Shown piece by piece: positions 12,211 to 21,331 of a DNA stretch of 64,000 nt (positions are counted from its first letter, which is position 1; the number at the start of each line of letters is the position of its first letter). Origin of the DNA: Flavobacterium davisii (GTDB taxonomy: Bacteria > Bacteroidota > Bacteroidia > Flavobacteriales > Flavobacteriaceae); NCBI RefSeq assembly GCF_019565505.1, contig NZ_CP067378.1:1364001-1428000 (forward strand), in the 5' to 3' direction. Below the pieces are notes generated by a model. That model did no database searches. It was not told the DNA's origin and worked only from the letters and a program-made list of their open reading frames with translations. Position numbers and translations under genes: made by a program.

Positions 12211-12915
12211 ATGAAGAAAAAAGTAATACTTATAATATTGTTGGTTTTACCAATTGTTATTTATCTGATTTTTGCTTCGGCTACTCATAATCAATTATTT
12301 TTACCTATTATTTCAAAGAATAATCTGGATTTACCCAAATGGGAATCATTAGATAAAAAATCTATAACATTGAAAAATAAAATAACAGTTATGGGGTTTT
12401 TAGGAAGTGATATTAAAAGTATTCAAGGGAATGCTTTTAATTTTAATCAAAAGATTTATGATAAGTATGTAGGGTTTAAAGATTTTCAAGTCGTTTTTTT
12501 AGCCGTTGATGGAAGTCAAAATCAAGTAAAAGAATTATTTGAAAAATTAAAGGGCTTTACAGAAAATATGTCTGCTTATCATGTAGTTTTTGCTTCTAAA
12601 TCTCAAATTCAAGCATATTACGATTCTTTTAAGTTAAAGGGAAAATTAAATGAAGATTGTGCTACTTCAGAAGTGTTTATCTTAGATAAAGATATAAATC
12701 ACAGAGGGCGTATAGGTAAAAATAAGGAAGGGGTAGAAGAATACCGAGAAAGTTATAATACTACTTCTGCTGCTGATTTACATAATGAAATGACAGATGA
12801 TATAAAAATATTGTTACGTGAATATCGTTTGGCTCTTAAGAGGAATCAGAATAAAGAGAATTTTCGATTACATGAAAAAAATAATATCACAAGAAATTTT
12901 AACCATGAAAAATAA
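12211..12915 (+). CDS. Membrane-anchored Sco/thioredoxin-like protein without the Cys pair
   Basis: A 234-residue protein with one N-terminal membrane anchor (residues 4-22) and a periplasmic domain. The layout resembles a thioredoxin fold: a strand ending VMGFLGSD, a helix, VVFLAVDG, and later EVFILDKDINHRGRIG. Where Sco proteins carry CxxxC, this one has GSDIKS, so copper binding or redox activity of the usual kind is unlikely. The only Cys is in NEDCATSEVF. It overlaps the true Sco gene by 11 bases, so the two are probably translated together. I infer an accessory role in cytochrome oxidase assembly; the exact function is unknown. Confidence 0.7.
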   Translation: MKKKVILIILLVLPIVIYLIFASATHNQLFLPIISKNNLDLPKWESLDKKSITLKNKITVMGFLGSDIKSIQGNAFNFNQKIYDKYVGFKDFQVVFLAVDGSQNQVKELFEKLKGFTENMSAYHVVFASKSQIQAYYDSFKLKGKLNEDCATSEVFILDKDINHRGRIGKNKEGVEEYRESYNTTSAADLHNEMTDDIKILLREYRLALKRNQNKENFRLHEKNNITRNFNHEK

Positions 12916-13587
12916 ATCATATATAGGTCTTAGCTTTATTGTTTTAATCTTTGGAATTTTTTTATTCCAAAGATTGTCAAACGTATTAAGGAGGGAGAAG
13001 TCGTAAAGGGAGATCGTTTGAGTACACTAGTAGATCAAGGTGCAGGTAAAAGTGATTTGTTTACAGTGGGAGCTGCACCTAAATTTTCTCTAATGAATCA
13101 GAATGGGAAAACGATTTCAAATGAAAGCTATAAAGGGAAAGTTTTTGTATTAGAGTTTTTCTTTACTACTTGTCCGACCATTTGTCCTATCATGAATCGT
13201 AATATGAAATTAATACAAGATAGTTTTGCTTCCAATGCTAATTTTGGTATTGCATCTATTACGATTAACCCTGAAACAGATACTCAAAAAGTTTTAAAAG
13301 ATCATGCAGAAAGTTTGAATTTAAAAGGAATGAACTGGCATTTTCTAACGGGGAATCAAAAAGAAATATATGATTTAGCACAAAAAGGGTTTAATCTATA
13401 TGTCGGACAAAATAAAAAAGTAAAAGGAGGATTTGAACACTCTGGAATGTTTGCCTTAATTGATAAAGAAGGAAATATACGTTGCAGTAAAGATAATTAT
13501 GGAAATCCTATAGTATATTATGATGGATTAAAAGCTGATGGGATAAAACAGATCAAGAAGGATATATCAAAATTGTTAGCGGAATAA
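12905..13587 (+). CDS. Sco1/SenC copper chaperone for cytochrome oxidase
   Basis: An N-terminal membrane anchor (MKNKSYIGLSFIVLIFGI) is followed by a thioredoxin-like domain. The copper-binding motif FFTTCPTICP (CxxxC) and the distant His in GGFEHSGMFALID are present, the ligand set of Sco proteins, which deliver copper to the CuA site and may reduce its cysteines. One T is missing in the T-run near 12959-12966. After adding it the reading goes through IPKIVKRIKEGEVVKG into the rest, giving 227 residues. The start at 12905 overlaps the preceding gene. It lies inside the oxidase assembly cluster, in keeping with its function. Confidence 0.92.
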
Positions 13588-13613
13588 AAAATCAATAATT
13601 TCATAAAAGCAGT

Positions 13614-14152
13614 ATGGAAAATAGTTTAAAAAAGAAATATAATATAATCATTACCATTTTGTCAGTTACTATTCCTTTAGTGGTAGCTGTTTTGTTTAAA
13701 GTTAAATTAAAGGATTTTGGATTTAATGTAAAACCTCTAACTTTTTTGCCTCCTATTTATGCAACGATTAATGGTTTAACAGCTATTCTTTTGATTGGGG
13801 CGGTAATTGCTATAAAAAAGGAAATCGTTTATTGCATGAACGATTAATTAAATTTGCAATAGTTTGTTCTGTAGCTTTTTTAGGGATGTATGTAGCCTAT
13901 CACATGACTGCCGAATCGACACCTTATGGCGGTGTTGGCATCATGAAAGCACTCTATTTTTTTATTTTAATTACACATATTGTTTTGTCAATAGGTATCA
14001 TTCCGCTTGTTTTGATAACATACGTTAGAGCGTTGTTAGGTAGTTTTGATCGTCATAAGTTAATAGCTAAATGGGCATTTCCTTTATGGTTATACGTAGC
14101 GGTAACAGGTGTTGTAGTGTATTTAATGATTTCTCCCTATTATGCAAACTAA
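13614..14152 (+). CDS. DUF420 membrane protein (oxidase cluster)
   Basis: About 179 residues with five predicted membrane segments, including LPPIYATINGLTAILL, HMTAESTPYGG and FILITHIVLSIGIIPLV. These are features of the DUF420 (CtaM-like) family, which accompanies heme-copper oxidases and is needed for their maturation in some bacteria. A missing G near 13819-13822 (AAGGAAAT for AAGGGAAAT) splits it; adding it yields IKKGNRLLHERLIKF. Conserved His residues may contact heme or copper; that is inference. Confidence 0.85.
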
Positions 14153-14429
14153 AGAAAATAATAAAAATGTGAAGATAATAAGTGTTTTGTTTTTTGTTCT
14201 TTGCTTCTTATTATCTATAGAGTTTAAAGCACAATGCGCCATGTGTCGTGCCTCATTGGAAAGTACAGGAAATGTAGAACAGGCACAAGCGGTAAATGAT
14301 GGTATAGTATATCTAATGGCAATTCCTTACATCTTAGTTGGTTTAGCAAGTTATTATGTTTATAAAATGTATAAAAAAAGAAAAGTTAGTGGTGTATCAC
14401 TAACTTTTCTTTTACTTGATAAAAGCTAA
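14142..14429 (+). CDS. Small CAMC-motif membrane protein of the oxidase cluster
   Basis: A 95-residue protein overlapping the DUF420 stop by 11 bases. It has an N-terminal hydrophobic segment (residues 12-30), then KAQCAMCRASLESTG with a CxxC pair just outside the membrane, then a second membrane helix (YLMAIPYILVGLASYYVY). Homologues of this shape follow DUF420 in many Flavobacteria as far as I recall. Function is unknown; the CxxC suggests metal or thiol chemistry linked to oxidase assembly. The last 15 codons lie inside a perfect terminator hairpin, so the natural C-terminus may be just ballast. Confidence 0.72.
   Translation: MQTKENNKNVKIISVLFFVLCFLLSIEFKAQCAMCRASLESTGNVEQAQAVNDGIVYLMAIPYILVGLASYYVYKMYKKRKVSGVSLTFLLLDKS
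14376..14413. terminator. Bidirectional terminator between convergent genes
   Basis: A perfect 16-bp inverted repeat (AAAAGAAAAGTTAGTG and its complement) has a 6-base loop. It lies within the end of the upstream coding frame and just before the stop of the convergent gene. Confidence 0.85.
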
Positions 14430-14432
14430 TTA

Positions 14433-15830
14433 TTATTGTAAACCGTTTACCTCTACTTTTAAATTACCTGTTATGGTTAAGAATCCTAGGATAGATTCAT
14501 TCGTAAGTTGTACTTTGTCAAAATCAATATGGGTTAATTTACCATTAATATAAATACCTTGTAAAGGGGAATAGTTATTTAAATATTGCATTATGCTTTT
14601 CTTTCCTTCTTCTAAATTTGAGGCAATCGAGTATCTACAATTAGCTTTTAGTTTTTGAATAATAGCACTTTGAAATAGCCAATTAGCTGTTTTAATCAGT
14701 TTACTTTTAGTTTCTAAGGCATAATCTAAATCGTCAAAATAAAATTCTTTTTTTTCTGTATCGTACTTGGGAAATCCAGACAAATAAATACGTCCATTTA
14801 AGCTACCTAAAAGATCAAGAGCAATGATCATTTTTCCTTGTTTATGCCAAATGGAAACATTTTGGATGCTAATTTTTCGATTTCCAGAACTGAATTCCTT
14901 TCCTTTAAAGTTGTTATTTATTAATCTTGAAGCATCATTATAAGTAGATAATGCAACTAATGAAGCTGTTATTTTATTAGGTAATTGTTGAGTGGTCTTT
15001 AATATGAGTTTGTTTTTATCAAATAAATTTTGCGGTTTTTGTCCAACTAAAGATTCTATTTGGCATTTTAGACCTATGTTTAGATGAATCTTATTGTTAT
15101 TTAAAACAATTTGAGTAGAATGAATTTCTTGCGGATTAATACGTAACCAAGTTTCGTAATTTTTATTCATTTCTATAGGTTCACTTGCTTTTTGCATTAG
15201 ATCATAAATTTGTTTTTTAAAATCTAATGATTTACCAATAGCATCATCTAAACTCTTTTCTATTTTGCTTTTAAAATATTTTAAAGTAGGATTTATTAAA
15301 TATGTAATTTTAATATCTTTACCTGCTATACTTACGGTGGGGCTTTCATTCCATTCAATGTTTTGTAATTCAGTTTGGGTGTTTACTTGCCAATTAATGA
15401 GATTAACATTGCTGAGTAAACTGACGGTTGCATTTAGATTAAATTCACGAGTATCATAAAGATCCATTCCTAAAACTGAAGTTCCATATTTTACTTTTGC
15501 CCAAATTTTTAAAGGAACCATAGTTTGTAATTTTTGATCTTTTTCATTCATGGTAATAGGAGTGTTTTTCCAAATTTTGATCATGATTTTATCATCCTCT
15601 AAATTATTGTCTTCGTAGATTAATCCTGTTAAGGCTTTATTCGTTTGATTTTCTATATCTTTTACTGTAAGTTGAATGGGAAAATTCAGATAAGATGAAT
15701 AAGTTGGGAAATTTACTGGTAAAGCTTTATCGGGTTCTGGTTGCATTAATTCTATTTTTTGAGTTGAGGAGCAATTGCTTAATAATAAACTAATGATTAT
15801 AGTAAAAAAATAGTAGGTTAGTTTTTTCAT
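14433..15830 (-). CDS. DUF4403 family lipoprotein
   Basis: A 465-residue lipoprotein starting at ATG 15830, where a lipoprotein signal begins (MKKLTYYFFTI then LLLSNCSS with the lipobox Cys). The frame stays open upstream to 16055, but that part looks non-coding and faces the tolC start. The body is rich in beta strands and contains KNTPITMNEKDQKLQTMVPL, LRINPQEIH and YINGKLTHIDFDKVQ, typical of DUF4403 proteins of Bacteroidetes. These may fold as lipid-binding BPI/TULIP-like domains; that is inference. It is transcribed towards the oxidase cluster and shares a terminator with it. Confidence 0.8.
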   Translation of the reverse strand: MKKLTYYFFTIIISLLLSNCSSTQKIELMQPEPDKALPVNFPTYSSYLNFPIQLTVKDIENQTNKALTGLIYEDNNLEDDKIMIKIWKNTPITMNEKDQKLQTMVPLKIWAKVKYGTSVLGMDLYDTREFNLNATVSLLSNVNLINWQVNTQTELQNIEWNESPTVSIAGKDIKITYLINPTLKYFKSKIEKSLDDAIGKSLDFKKQIYDLMQKASEPIEMNKNYETWLRINPQEIHSTQIVLNNNKIHLNIGLKCQIESLVGQKPQNLFDKNKLILKTTQQLPNKITASLVALSTYNDASRLINNNFKGKEFSSGNRKISIQNVSIWHKQGKMIIALDLLGSLNGRIYLSGFPKYDTEKKEFYFDDLDYALETKSKLIKTANWLFQSAIIQKLKANCRYSIASNLEEGKKSIMQYLNNYSPLQGIYINGKLTHIDFDKVQLTNESILGFLTITGNLKVEVNGLQ

Positions 15831-15939
15831 GTAGTGATGATTTTGTTGCAAAAATAAAATTATTTTTAATGCGTTTGTAACAAAGTGTTGCTTTGATAGT
15901 CTAATGAATTGTATGTAAAGATTTGAAGAGACTGAAATA

Positions 15940-17367
15940 ATGAAAAAAACACCTAATATACTTATCTTCTTAATATTCATAGGGTTTAGTGTTAAAGGAC
16001 AAGAACGCAAATGGAGTTTAAAAGAATGTGTTAGCCACGCATTGGTAAATAACATAGCTATACAACAATCTTCCTTAGATACGGATATTGCAGCAGTAAA
16101 TAAAAAAATAGCATTTGCGAGATTTTTACCCTCTATAAATGGGAATTTATCTCATTCTTGGAATATAGGTTTGAATCAGAATATAACTACAGGTATATTA
16201 GAAAATCAAACGACACAATTTACTTCAGCTGGGGTAACTATGGGGATAGATATTTATAGAGGATTACAAAATCAAAATCAACTACGAAAATCAAATCTGT
16301 CAAAAATAGCATCAGAATATCAATTAACAAAAATAAAAGAAGATATTTCTTTAAATATAATTAATGCCTATTTACAAATTTTATTTAATAAAGAAAGCTT
16401 AAAAGTACAAAGAGAACAATTAATACTCAATACAGAACAAAAAAAGAGAACAACAGAATTAGTGAATGCAGGGGTTGTTCCCAAAGGAGATCTGTTGGAT
16501 GTAAATGCTACAATTGCAACTCATAATCAAAGATTAGTTAATGCAGAAAATGCTTTGCTCATTTCTAAATTAAGTTTAGCACAGTTGTTACAAATCAAAG
16601 AGTATGATGTCTTTGATATTGCAGATGAAGAAGTTGAAGCTAAATTAAGTGCGGTTTTAGCAGAAACACCTAATGTTATTTTTAATAAAGCCAAGCAAAC
16701 CCGAGTAGGACTAAAATTGGCACAAACCAATTTAGAAATTGCACAAAAAGATATTGATATAGCAAAAGGAGCTTATCAACCAAGTTTACAGGGTTTTTAT
16801 AATTTAAATACTCGTGTATCATACGCTAAAACAATTAAAGGATTTGGAATAGATTCGCAGAATCCAACCAAAAAAATAGGTTTTGTAGAATCAACAGGTG
16901 ACTTGGTTTCTACTGTTAATACAGTACCCGTATTAGGTCAAGCCAATCCATTTCTTGAACAAATAAATGACAATAAAGGCCATAGTTTTGGATTGCAATT
17001 GAGTATTCCGATTTTTAATGGTTTTGCTGTAAAAAATAATATAAATCGTTCTAAAATCGTTTTTCAAAAATCTAAATTAGCTTTAGAACAACAAATGTTA
17101 GATCTTGAGCGCACCGTTTATACAGCTTATACAGATACTAGAGGAGCACAGAAAGCTTATGAAGCAGCCCTAGTAGTTTTAGAAGCAAGACAAAAAACTG
17201 TTGATTATGCAAAAGAACGTTATGAAGTAGGTTTAATGAATGTTTTTGATTACAATCAATCACAAACACAGTTAATTAATGCGCAATCAGAATTATTGCG
17301 AACCAAATATGATTATATTTTTAGAACCAAAATTTTAGAATTTTATTTCGGAATTCCCATTTTTTAA
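15940..17367 (+). CDS. TolC family outer membrane efflux protein
   Basis: 475 residues with a signal peptide (MKKTPNILIFLIFIGFSVKG). Two internally similar halves of long helices follow, with WSLKECVSHALVNNIAIQQ at the start, PFLEQINDNKGHSFGLQLSI for the second barrel entry, and YEVGLMNVFDYNQSQTQL near the end. These are OEP/TolC signatures. It forms the outer membrane channel of a tripartite exporter. It is followed 90 bases later by an HlyD-type adaptor in the same direction. No inner membrane pump gene is nearby. Confidence 0.93.
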   Translation: MKKTPNILIFLIFIGFSVKGQERKWSLKECVSHALVNNIAIQQSSLDTDIAAVNKKIAFARFLPSINGNLSHSWNIGLNQNITTGILENQTTQFTSAGVTMGIDIYRGLQNQNQLRKSNLSKIASEYQLTKIKEDISLNIINAYLQILFNKESLKVQREQLILNTEQKKRTTELVNAGVVPKGDLLDVNATIATHNQRLVNAENALLISKLSLAQLLQIKEYDVFDIADEEVEAKLSAVLAETPNVIFNKAKQTRVGLKLAQTNLEIAQKDIDIAKGAYQPSLQGFYNLNTRVSYAKTIKGFGIDSQNPTKKIGFVESTGDLVSTVNTVPVLGQANPFLEQINDNKGHSFGLQLSIPIFNGFAVKNNINRSKIVFQKSKLALEQQMLDLERTVYTAYTDTRGAQKAYEAALVVLEARQKTVDYAKERYEVGLMNVFDYNQSQTQLINAQSELLRTKYDYIFRTKILEFYFGIPIF

Positions 17368-17457
17368 AATCTAAGACGCGAATGGGAATAAATAAAATGA
17401 AAAGATTTGATAGATTTATAAAAAGATTTCTTTCTCTTATACAAAACGGTAAACCAA

Positions 17458-18743
17458 ATGAAAACAAAAACTAAATATATACTTGTTAGTGGGATTGTAA
17501 TTGTAATAATAGTATTAATAGGTTTGAAAAAAAAAGGGGTATTAGGTAATAATACTACTGTTGTTGAAGTAGAATGGCAAGAAGTTAAACAACGAACCAT
17601 TGTAGAAATGGTGTCCGCTACAGGTAAAATTCAGCCCGAAACAGAAGTTAAAATTTCCTCTGAAATTTCAGGTGAAATAATAGCATTACCTGTTAAAGAA
17701 GGACAAATGGTTCAAAAAGGTGATTTACTGGCTAAAATTAATCCGCAATTATATTTACAAGGGGTAAATAGGACACAGGCAGGACTTTCTAATACTAAAG
17801 CTAATTTGTCACAAATAGAAGCACAATATAAAGAAGCAAAAGCAAGTTATGAACGAAACAAAAAGTTATATGAAAAAGGAATTATTTCAGGTGCAGAGTG
17901 GGATAAGTCTTTGGCTGTTTTTGAAGGAGCAAAAGCAGCTAGGCAAGCAGCTTCTTTTAATGTAGAAAGTGCTACAGCAACCGTTAATGAATCACGAGAA
18001 AGTTTACGTAAATCTACTATTTATGCCCCTATGTCTGGTACTGTTTCTAAACTAGGAGTTGAGCTTGGAGAGCGTGTATTAGGAACACAACAAATGACAG
18101 GAACTGAGTTAATGCGTGTGGCCAATCTTGATAATATGGAAGTGGAAGTAGATGTTAATGAAAATGATATCGTAAAAATTGAAATAGGAGATGAAGCCAA
18201 TGTTCAAGTTGATGCTTACCTTAAAAAAATATTTAGAGGAATCGTAACAAGTATTTCTAATTCCGCTAATTCAACTACTTCAGCAGATCAAGTAACTAAT
18301 TTTAAAGTAAAAGTTAGAATACTAAAAGAGTCGTATGCTGAATTAATGATAGGAAAAACAAATAATTATGCTCCTTTTCGTCCGGGTATGACCGCTACAG
18401 TTGATATCATTACAACTCGAAAAGAAAAAGTTGTAGCAGTTCCTATAAGTGCTGTAGTGATGCGAACAGATACAACATCTTTAAGAAAGTCATATCTAGA
18501 AAATGAAGAAGATGATTTTGAAGCAAAAGAAGAAAAACCTGCTAAAGAAGAAAAACGCCATGAATGTGTATTTGTTAAAAGAGGAGATAAAGTATATTTA
18601 AAAGTTATAAAGACAGGAATTCAAGATGATAATTATATAGAAGTGCTTTCTGGATTAAAAAAGGGGAAACGATTGTAACAGGTCCCTATACTACCGTTAC
18701 AAAAGAATTAAACCCAAAGCGATCATGTGAAAAAAATAACTGA
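17458..18743 (+). CDS. Periplasmic adaptor subunit (HlyD/MacA-like)
   Basis: A membrane anchor (residues 6-22) is followed by a biotinyl-lipoyl-like hairpin (VKISSEISGEIIALPVKEGQ), a coiled-coil helical hairpin (residues about 100-175) and beta-barrel segments (APMSGTVSKLGVELGERV, RPGMTATVDI), as in membrane fusion proteins that join ABC or RND pumps to TolC. A missing G near 18664 ends the frame early; correcting it adds TIVTGPYTTVTKELNP and a stop at 18741-18743, about 428 residues. The last ten codons are uncertain because a second indel may be present (an end near 18767 is possible). Confidence 0.88.
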
Positions 18744-18805
18744 AAATAAAAAAGATAATAATAATTGATAAAAAATAAAATATTATAAAGATTGTTTGCT
18801 GTTTG

Positions 18806-18849
18806 ACAGGATTGAGCCATTTTTTTAGATGAATCAGTCCTGTTTTTTT
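18806..18849 (+). terminator. Terminator after the adaptor gene
   Basis: A 10-bp stem (ACAGGATTGA / TCAGTCCTGT, one G-T pair) with an 18-base loop is followed by seven T. Confidence 0.85.
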
Positions 18850-18859
18850 ATGATTGTTG

Positions 18860-18867
18860 TACTTTTG
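18860..18867 (+). promoter_or_regulatory. Possible -7 box for tsaB
   Basis: TACTTTTG matches TAnnTTTG, 18 bases before the tsaB ATG and directly after the terminator. The -33 box is not clear. Confidence 0.45.
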
Positions 18868-18885
18868 TATCCTATATAATTACCT

Positions 18886-19548
18886 ATGACTTATATTTTA
18901 CACTTAGAAACCGCTACTCGTAATTGTTCTGTATCCTTAGCTAAAGAAGGAGAATTGCTTGCAGTTCGTGAAATTGCAGAATCAGGATATACCCATGCCG
19001 AAAAGTTACATGTATTTATAGAAGAGGTTTTGGATAAAGCTCAAATAAAAATAAATGATTTGGTAGCAATAGCTGTTAGTCAAGGTCCCGGTTCTTATAC
19101 AGGTCTTAGAATAGGCGTTTCCGCAGCTAAAGGTTTGTGTTATGCTTTAAATATTCCGCTAATAGCAGTAGATACTTTGGAAACTTTAGCAAGACAAATA
19201 AAGGTGTCAGAAGGAATGATTATTCCTATGATAGATGCTAGACGTATGGAGTGTTATACAGCCGTTTTTTCTAATCAGTATGAGTTGCAACGAAAAGTGG
19301 AATCGCAAATTATTGATTCCAATGTCTTTTCTGTGTTTCAAGAAAAAATACATCTATTGGGAGACGGTGCTTTTAAATGTAAGGAAGTCCTTAATACAGC
19401 ACAATTTATTTATCATGAGCAAGCTATTTTTCCATCTTCAAAAGAAATGGTAGGAATAGCTTATCAAAAATTTTTGAACCAAGATTTTGTAGATGTAGCC
19501 TATTTTGAGCCTTTTTATCTAAAGGAATTCATGCTAAATACAAAATAA
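18886..19548 (+). CDS. tsaB: tRNA threonylcarbamoyladenosine biosynthesis protein TsaB
   Basis: 220 residues of the ASKHA fold. The N-terminal ILHLETATRNCSVSL and the central SQGPGSYTGLRIGVSAAKGL are characteristic of TsaB, the partner that dimerises with TsaD to make t6A37 in ANN-decoding tRNAs. Length and start are normal. It follows a terminator and a possible promoter, so it is probably transcribed alone. The gene is intact. Confidence 0.95.
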   Translation: MTYILHLETATRNCSVSLAKEGELLAVREIAESGYTHAEKLHVFIEEVLDKAQIKINDLVAIAVSQGPGSYTGLRIGVSAAKGLCYALNIPLIAVDTLETLARQIKVSEGMIIPMIDARRMECYTAVFSNQYELQRKVESQIIDSNVFSVFQEKIHLLGDGAFKCKEVLNTAQFIYHEQAIFPSSKEMVGIAYQKFLNQDFVDVAYFEPFYLKEFMLNTK

Positions 19549-19672
19549 GAATAGAACGTACATTACAAAAAGAACAGTCTAAAAAGGATTTGCATTTCTT
19601 ATTAAAGTAAAATAATAAAGATCAAATTGAGAAAAGCAAAGATCCATTTTTTTTATGCTTTAATGAAGGTGA

Positions 19673-19848
19673 TTTTAAACACAGATTCCGCATTAGACTT
19701 CGTTGTGAAACAAAAATTTTCAATAAATTCAAGTGCTCACGGAAAATTTTAGAAGAAGAAATAGTGAACTATTTTGATGATTAAAATTTGAGTACGTGCT
19801 TGAATTTGAAGAAAAATAAAGTGGAATAGATTTACTTCGTCTATTCGC
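19673..19848 (+). repeat. Dispersed intergenic repeat, copy 1
   Basis: From ATTTTAAAC at 19673 this sequence is almost identical to 60790-60946. The two differ by a few substitutions and a one-base indel. It keeps the right terminal inverted repeat (19803-19828) but the left one is missing. Outside the right end, CTATTCG-containing sequence matches in inverted form the outer left flank of copy 2, suggesting the true element is slightly longer. The interval 19549-19672 holds no recognisable gene. Confidence 0.8.
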
Positions 19849-19886
19849 TACGCTCGGGTCTAATGCGTAATTCTATCTAACTTAAT

Positions 19887-21211
19887 TTAAGGAATTGATA
19901 AAGAAGTAGTTTCGATTCCGTATTTTTTAATCATTTTTTTAATTTGTATCGTTTTTTTATTCTTCATTTCTTGAATATATTGGTCTGTATTTATTGGTAT
20001 ATAATGTTGTTTTTTGACTATCATATTCCAAATTATAACTGCTATTTTTCTTGCTGTTGCTGTAATTGCAGCACCTCTTCCTTTTTAAAAGAAATCCTTT
20101 TAAAGAACATAACGAGGTAACCTTCTTTTTTTCTTTCAATTGTATTTGCCGCATTTCTTAATGTCAATGCAAATTTATTTTTCCCTTTTGGAGTTCTGCT
20201 ACTCAAAACCTTACCTCCACTAATTTTATTATTTGGAGCTAACCTGAGCCAATTCACAAATTGCTTGGAGGTCTTGAATTTATATATATCGGTGCCTATT
20301 TCGGCTAAAAAACTAGTAACGGTTCCTGAGCAAACTGATTCTATAGCAAAGAGATCTACTCCAAAAAGTTTTAAACTATATTTCTGTACATCAAATTTGG
20401 GTTGGTTTTTCCCTTTATTCTGTTTCTTTACCAATTCGATATCTTCTGATAAAACAATTTCTCTGGTTTGATTTTTTCAGCACTTGATCAATACGAGTAT
20501 CGGTGTTTTTTATTTTATCTTGAATAAGTCTGTAAATATCATAACAATCGGAAAGCTCATGTAGGTATTCATTGTTTATTTTACCTTGTAAAGCGTCGGC
20601 TATTTCTTCTTTGCTTTTTTTAACTCGTTTGTCGCAATATTCAGCTAATTTTTCACCTGAAGTTTCACCTGATAGTATCATCTCAATTACTCTTATTCCA
20701 GAAACTCCTGTGATGTCACTTATCACAACGTCGAGTCTGAAGTTCATTAAACGTAATGCTTTTTGCATTTTGTTTACAAAGCCTGAACTTTGTTCAATCA
20801 AACTAGAACGATGTCTATGAAGTGTTCTTATCTGCAAAGTGCTTTCAGAGGGCAAAAAGAACCTCGTAATAGCCCTAAAGAATGAAGTTTCTGTATCCAT
20901 TGTGCATCTTTCACATCTGTCTTTGCTTTGAGGTTTTTTGTTTGAGTCCCTTGAACCAAAAGAACTTCAAAACCATTTCCCTGCAAGATCATAAACAAAG
21001 ATTGCCAATAACTCCCTGTGGACTCCAAAGCAACACTACGAATCTTGTTCTCTTGAAGATAAGCTACCAAAGCGCATAATCCTGATTGATAAACATTAAA
21101 TTCTCTAATTTGATTTTCATCCTGTCCTATGGCTACAAAATGAGAACGTGACCCAACATCAATTCCTGCAGCATTGGGATTTACAATTTGCATTTTTTCG
21201 AAACTTTTCAT
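19887..21211 (-). CDS. IS110-family transposase, frame broken three times
   Basis: The N-terminal DEDD RuvC-like domain is plain: GIDVGSRSHFVAIG (first Asp), VALESTGSYW (Glu) and LKAKTDVKDAQWI (Asp pair). A coiled middle part follows, then the Transposase_20 domain beginning ISDITGVSGIRVIEMIL and the conserved NWLRLAPNNKISGGK with nearby Ser residues. Three single-base changes are needed: a missing T near 20857, an extra A near 20475 and a missing A near 20083. After repair it is about 441 residues, ending TTSLSIP at 19887. All three lie in homopolymers, as do errors in essential genes, so it may be functional; real decay cannot be excluded. Confidence 0.85.
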
Positions 21212-21304
21212 AAAATATCTTTTTATTAAAATGCGAGGAAATGTAATATCTTTGCTTAAATTATTCTATACGAGATAACATGGTGTTTCATCATTGATTG
21301 TCTC

Positions 21305-21331
21305 AAAGGGCTTCCAAATGGAAGCCTTTTT
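21305..21331. other. GC-rich hairpin in the upstream end of the IS110 element
   Basis: AAAGGGCTTCC and GGAAGCCTTTT form an 11-bp stem with the loop AAAT. It is terminator-like on the plus strand, but no plus-strand gene ends near it. It may be part of a structured RNA of the IS end. Confidence 0.6.

Noticed and set aside
15831-16055. N-terminal extension of the DUF4403 lipoprotein
   Set aside because: A lipoprotein signal begins exactly at 15830; the extension overlaps the tolC promoter region and start.
18660-18768. Exact end of the HlyD-like adaptor
   Set aside because: After the first correction the stop is at 18743, but a second indel giving an end near 18767 cannot be settled from this sequence, so no firm second frameshift is claimed.
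19620-19785. Short gene in the dispersed repeat (frame ending EEEIVNYFDD)
   Set aside because: The frame is preceded by stops, has no start signal, and the two copies are too similar overall to show coding constraint.
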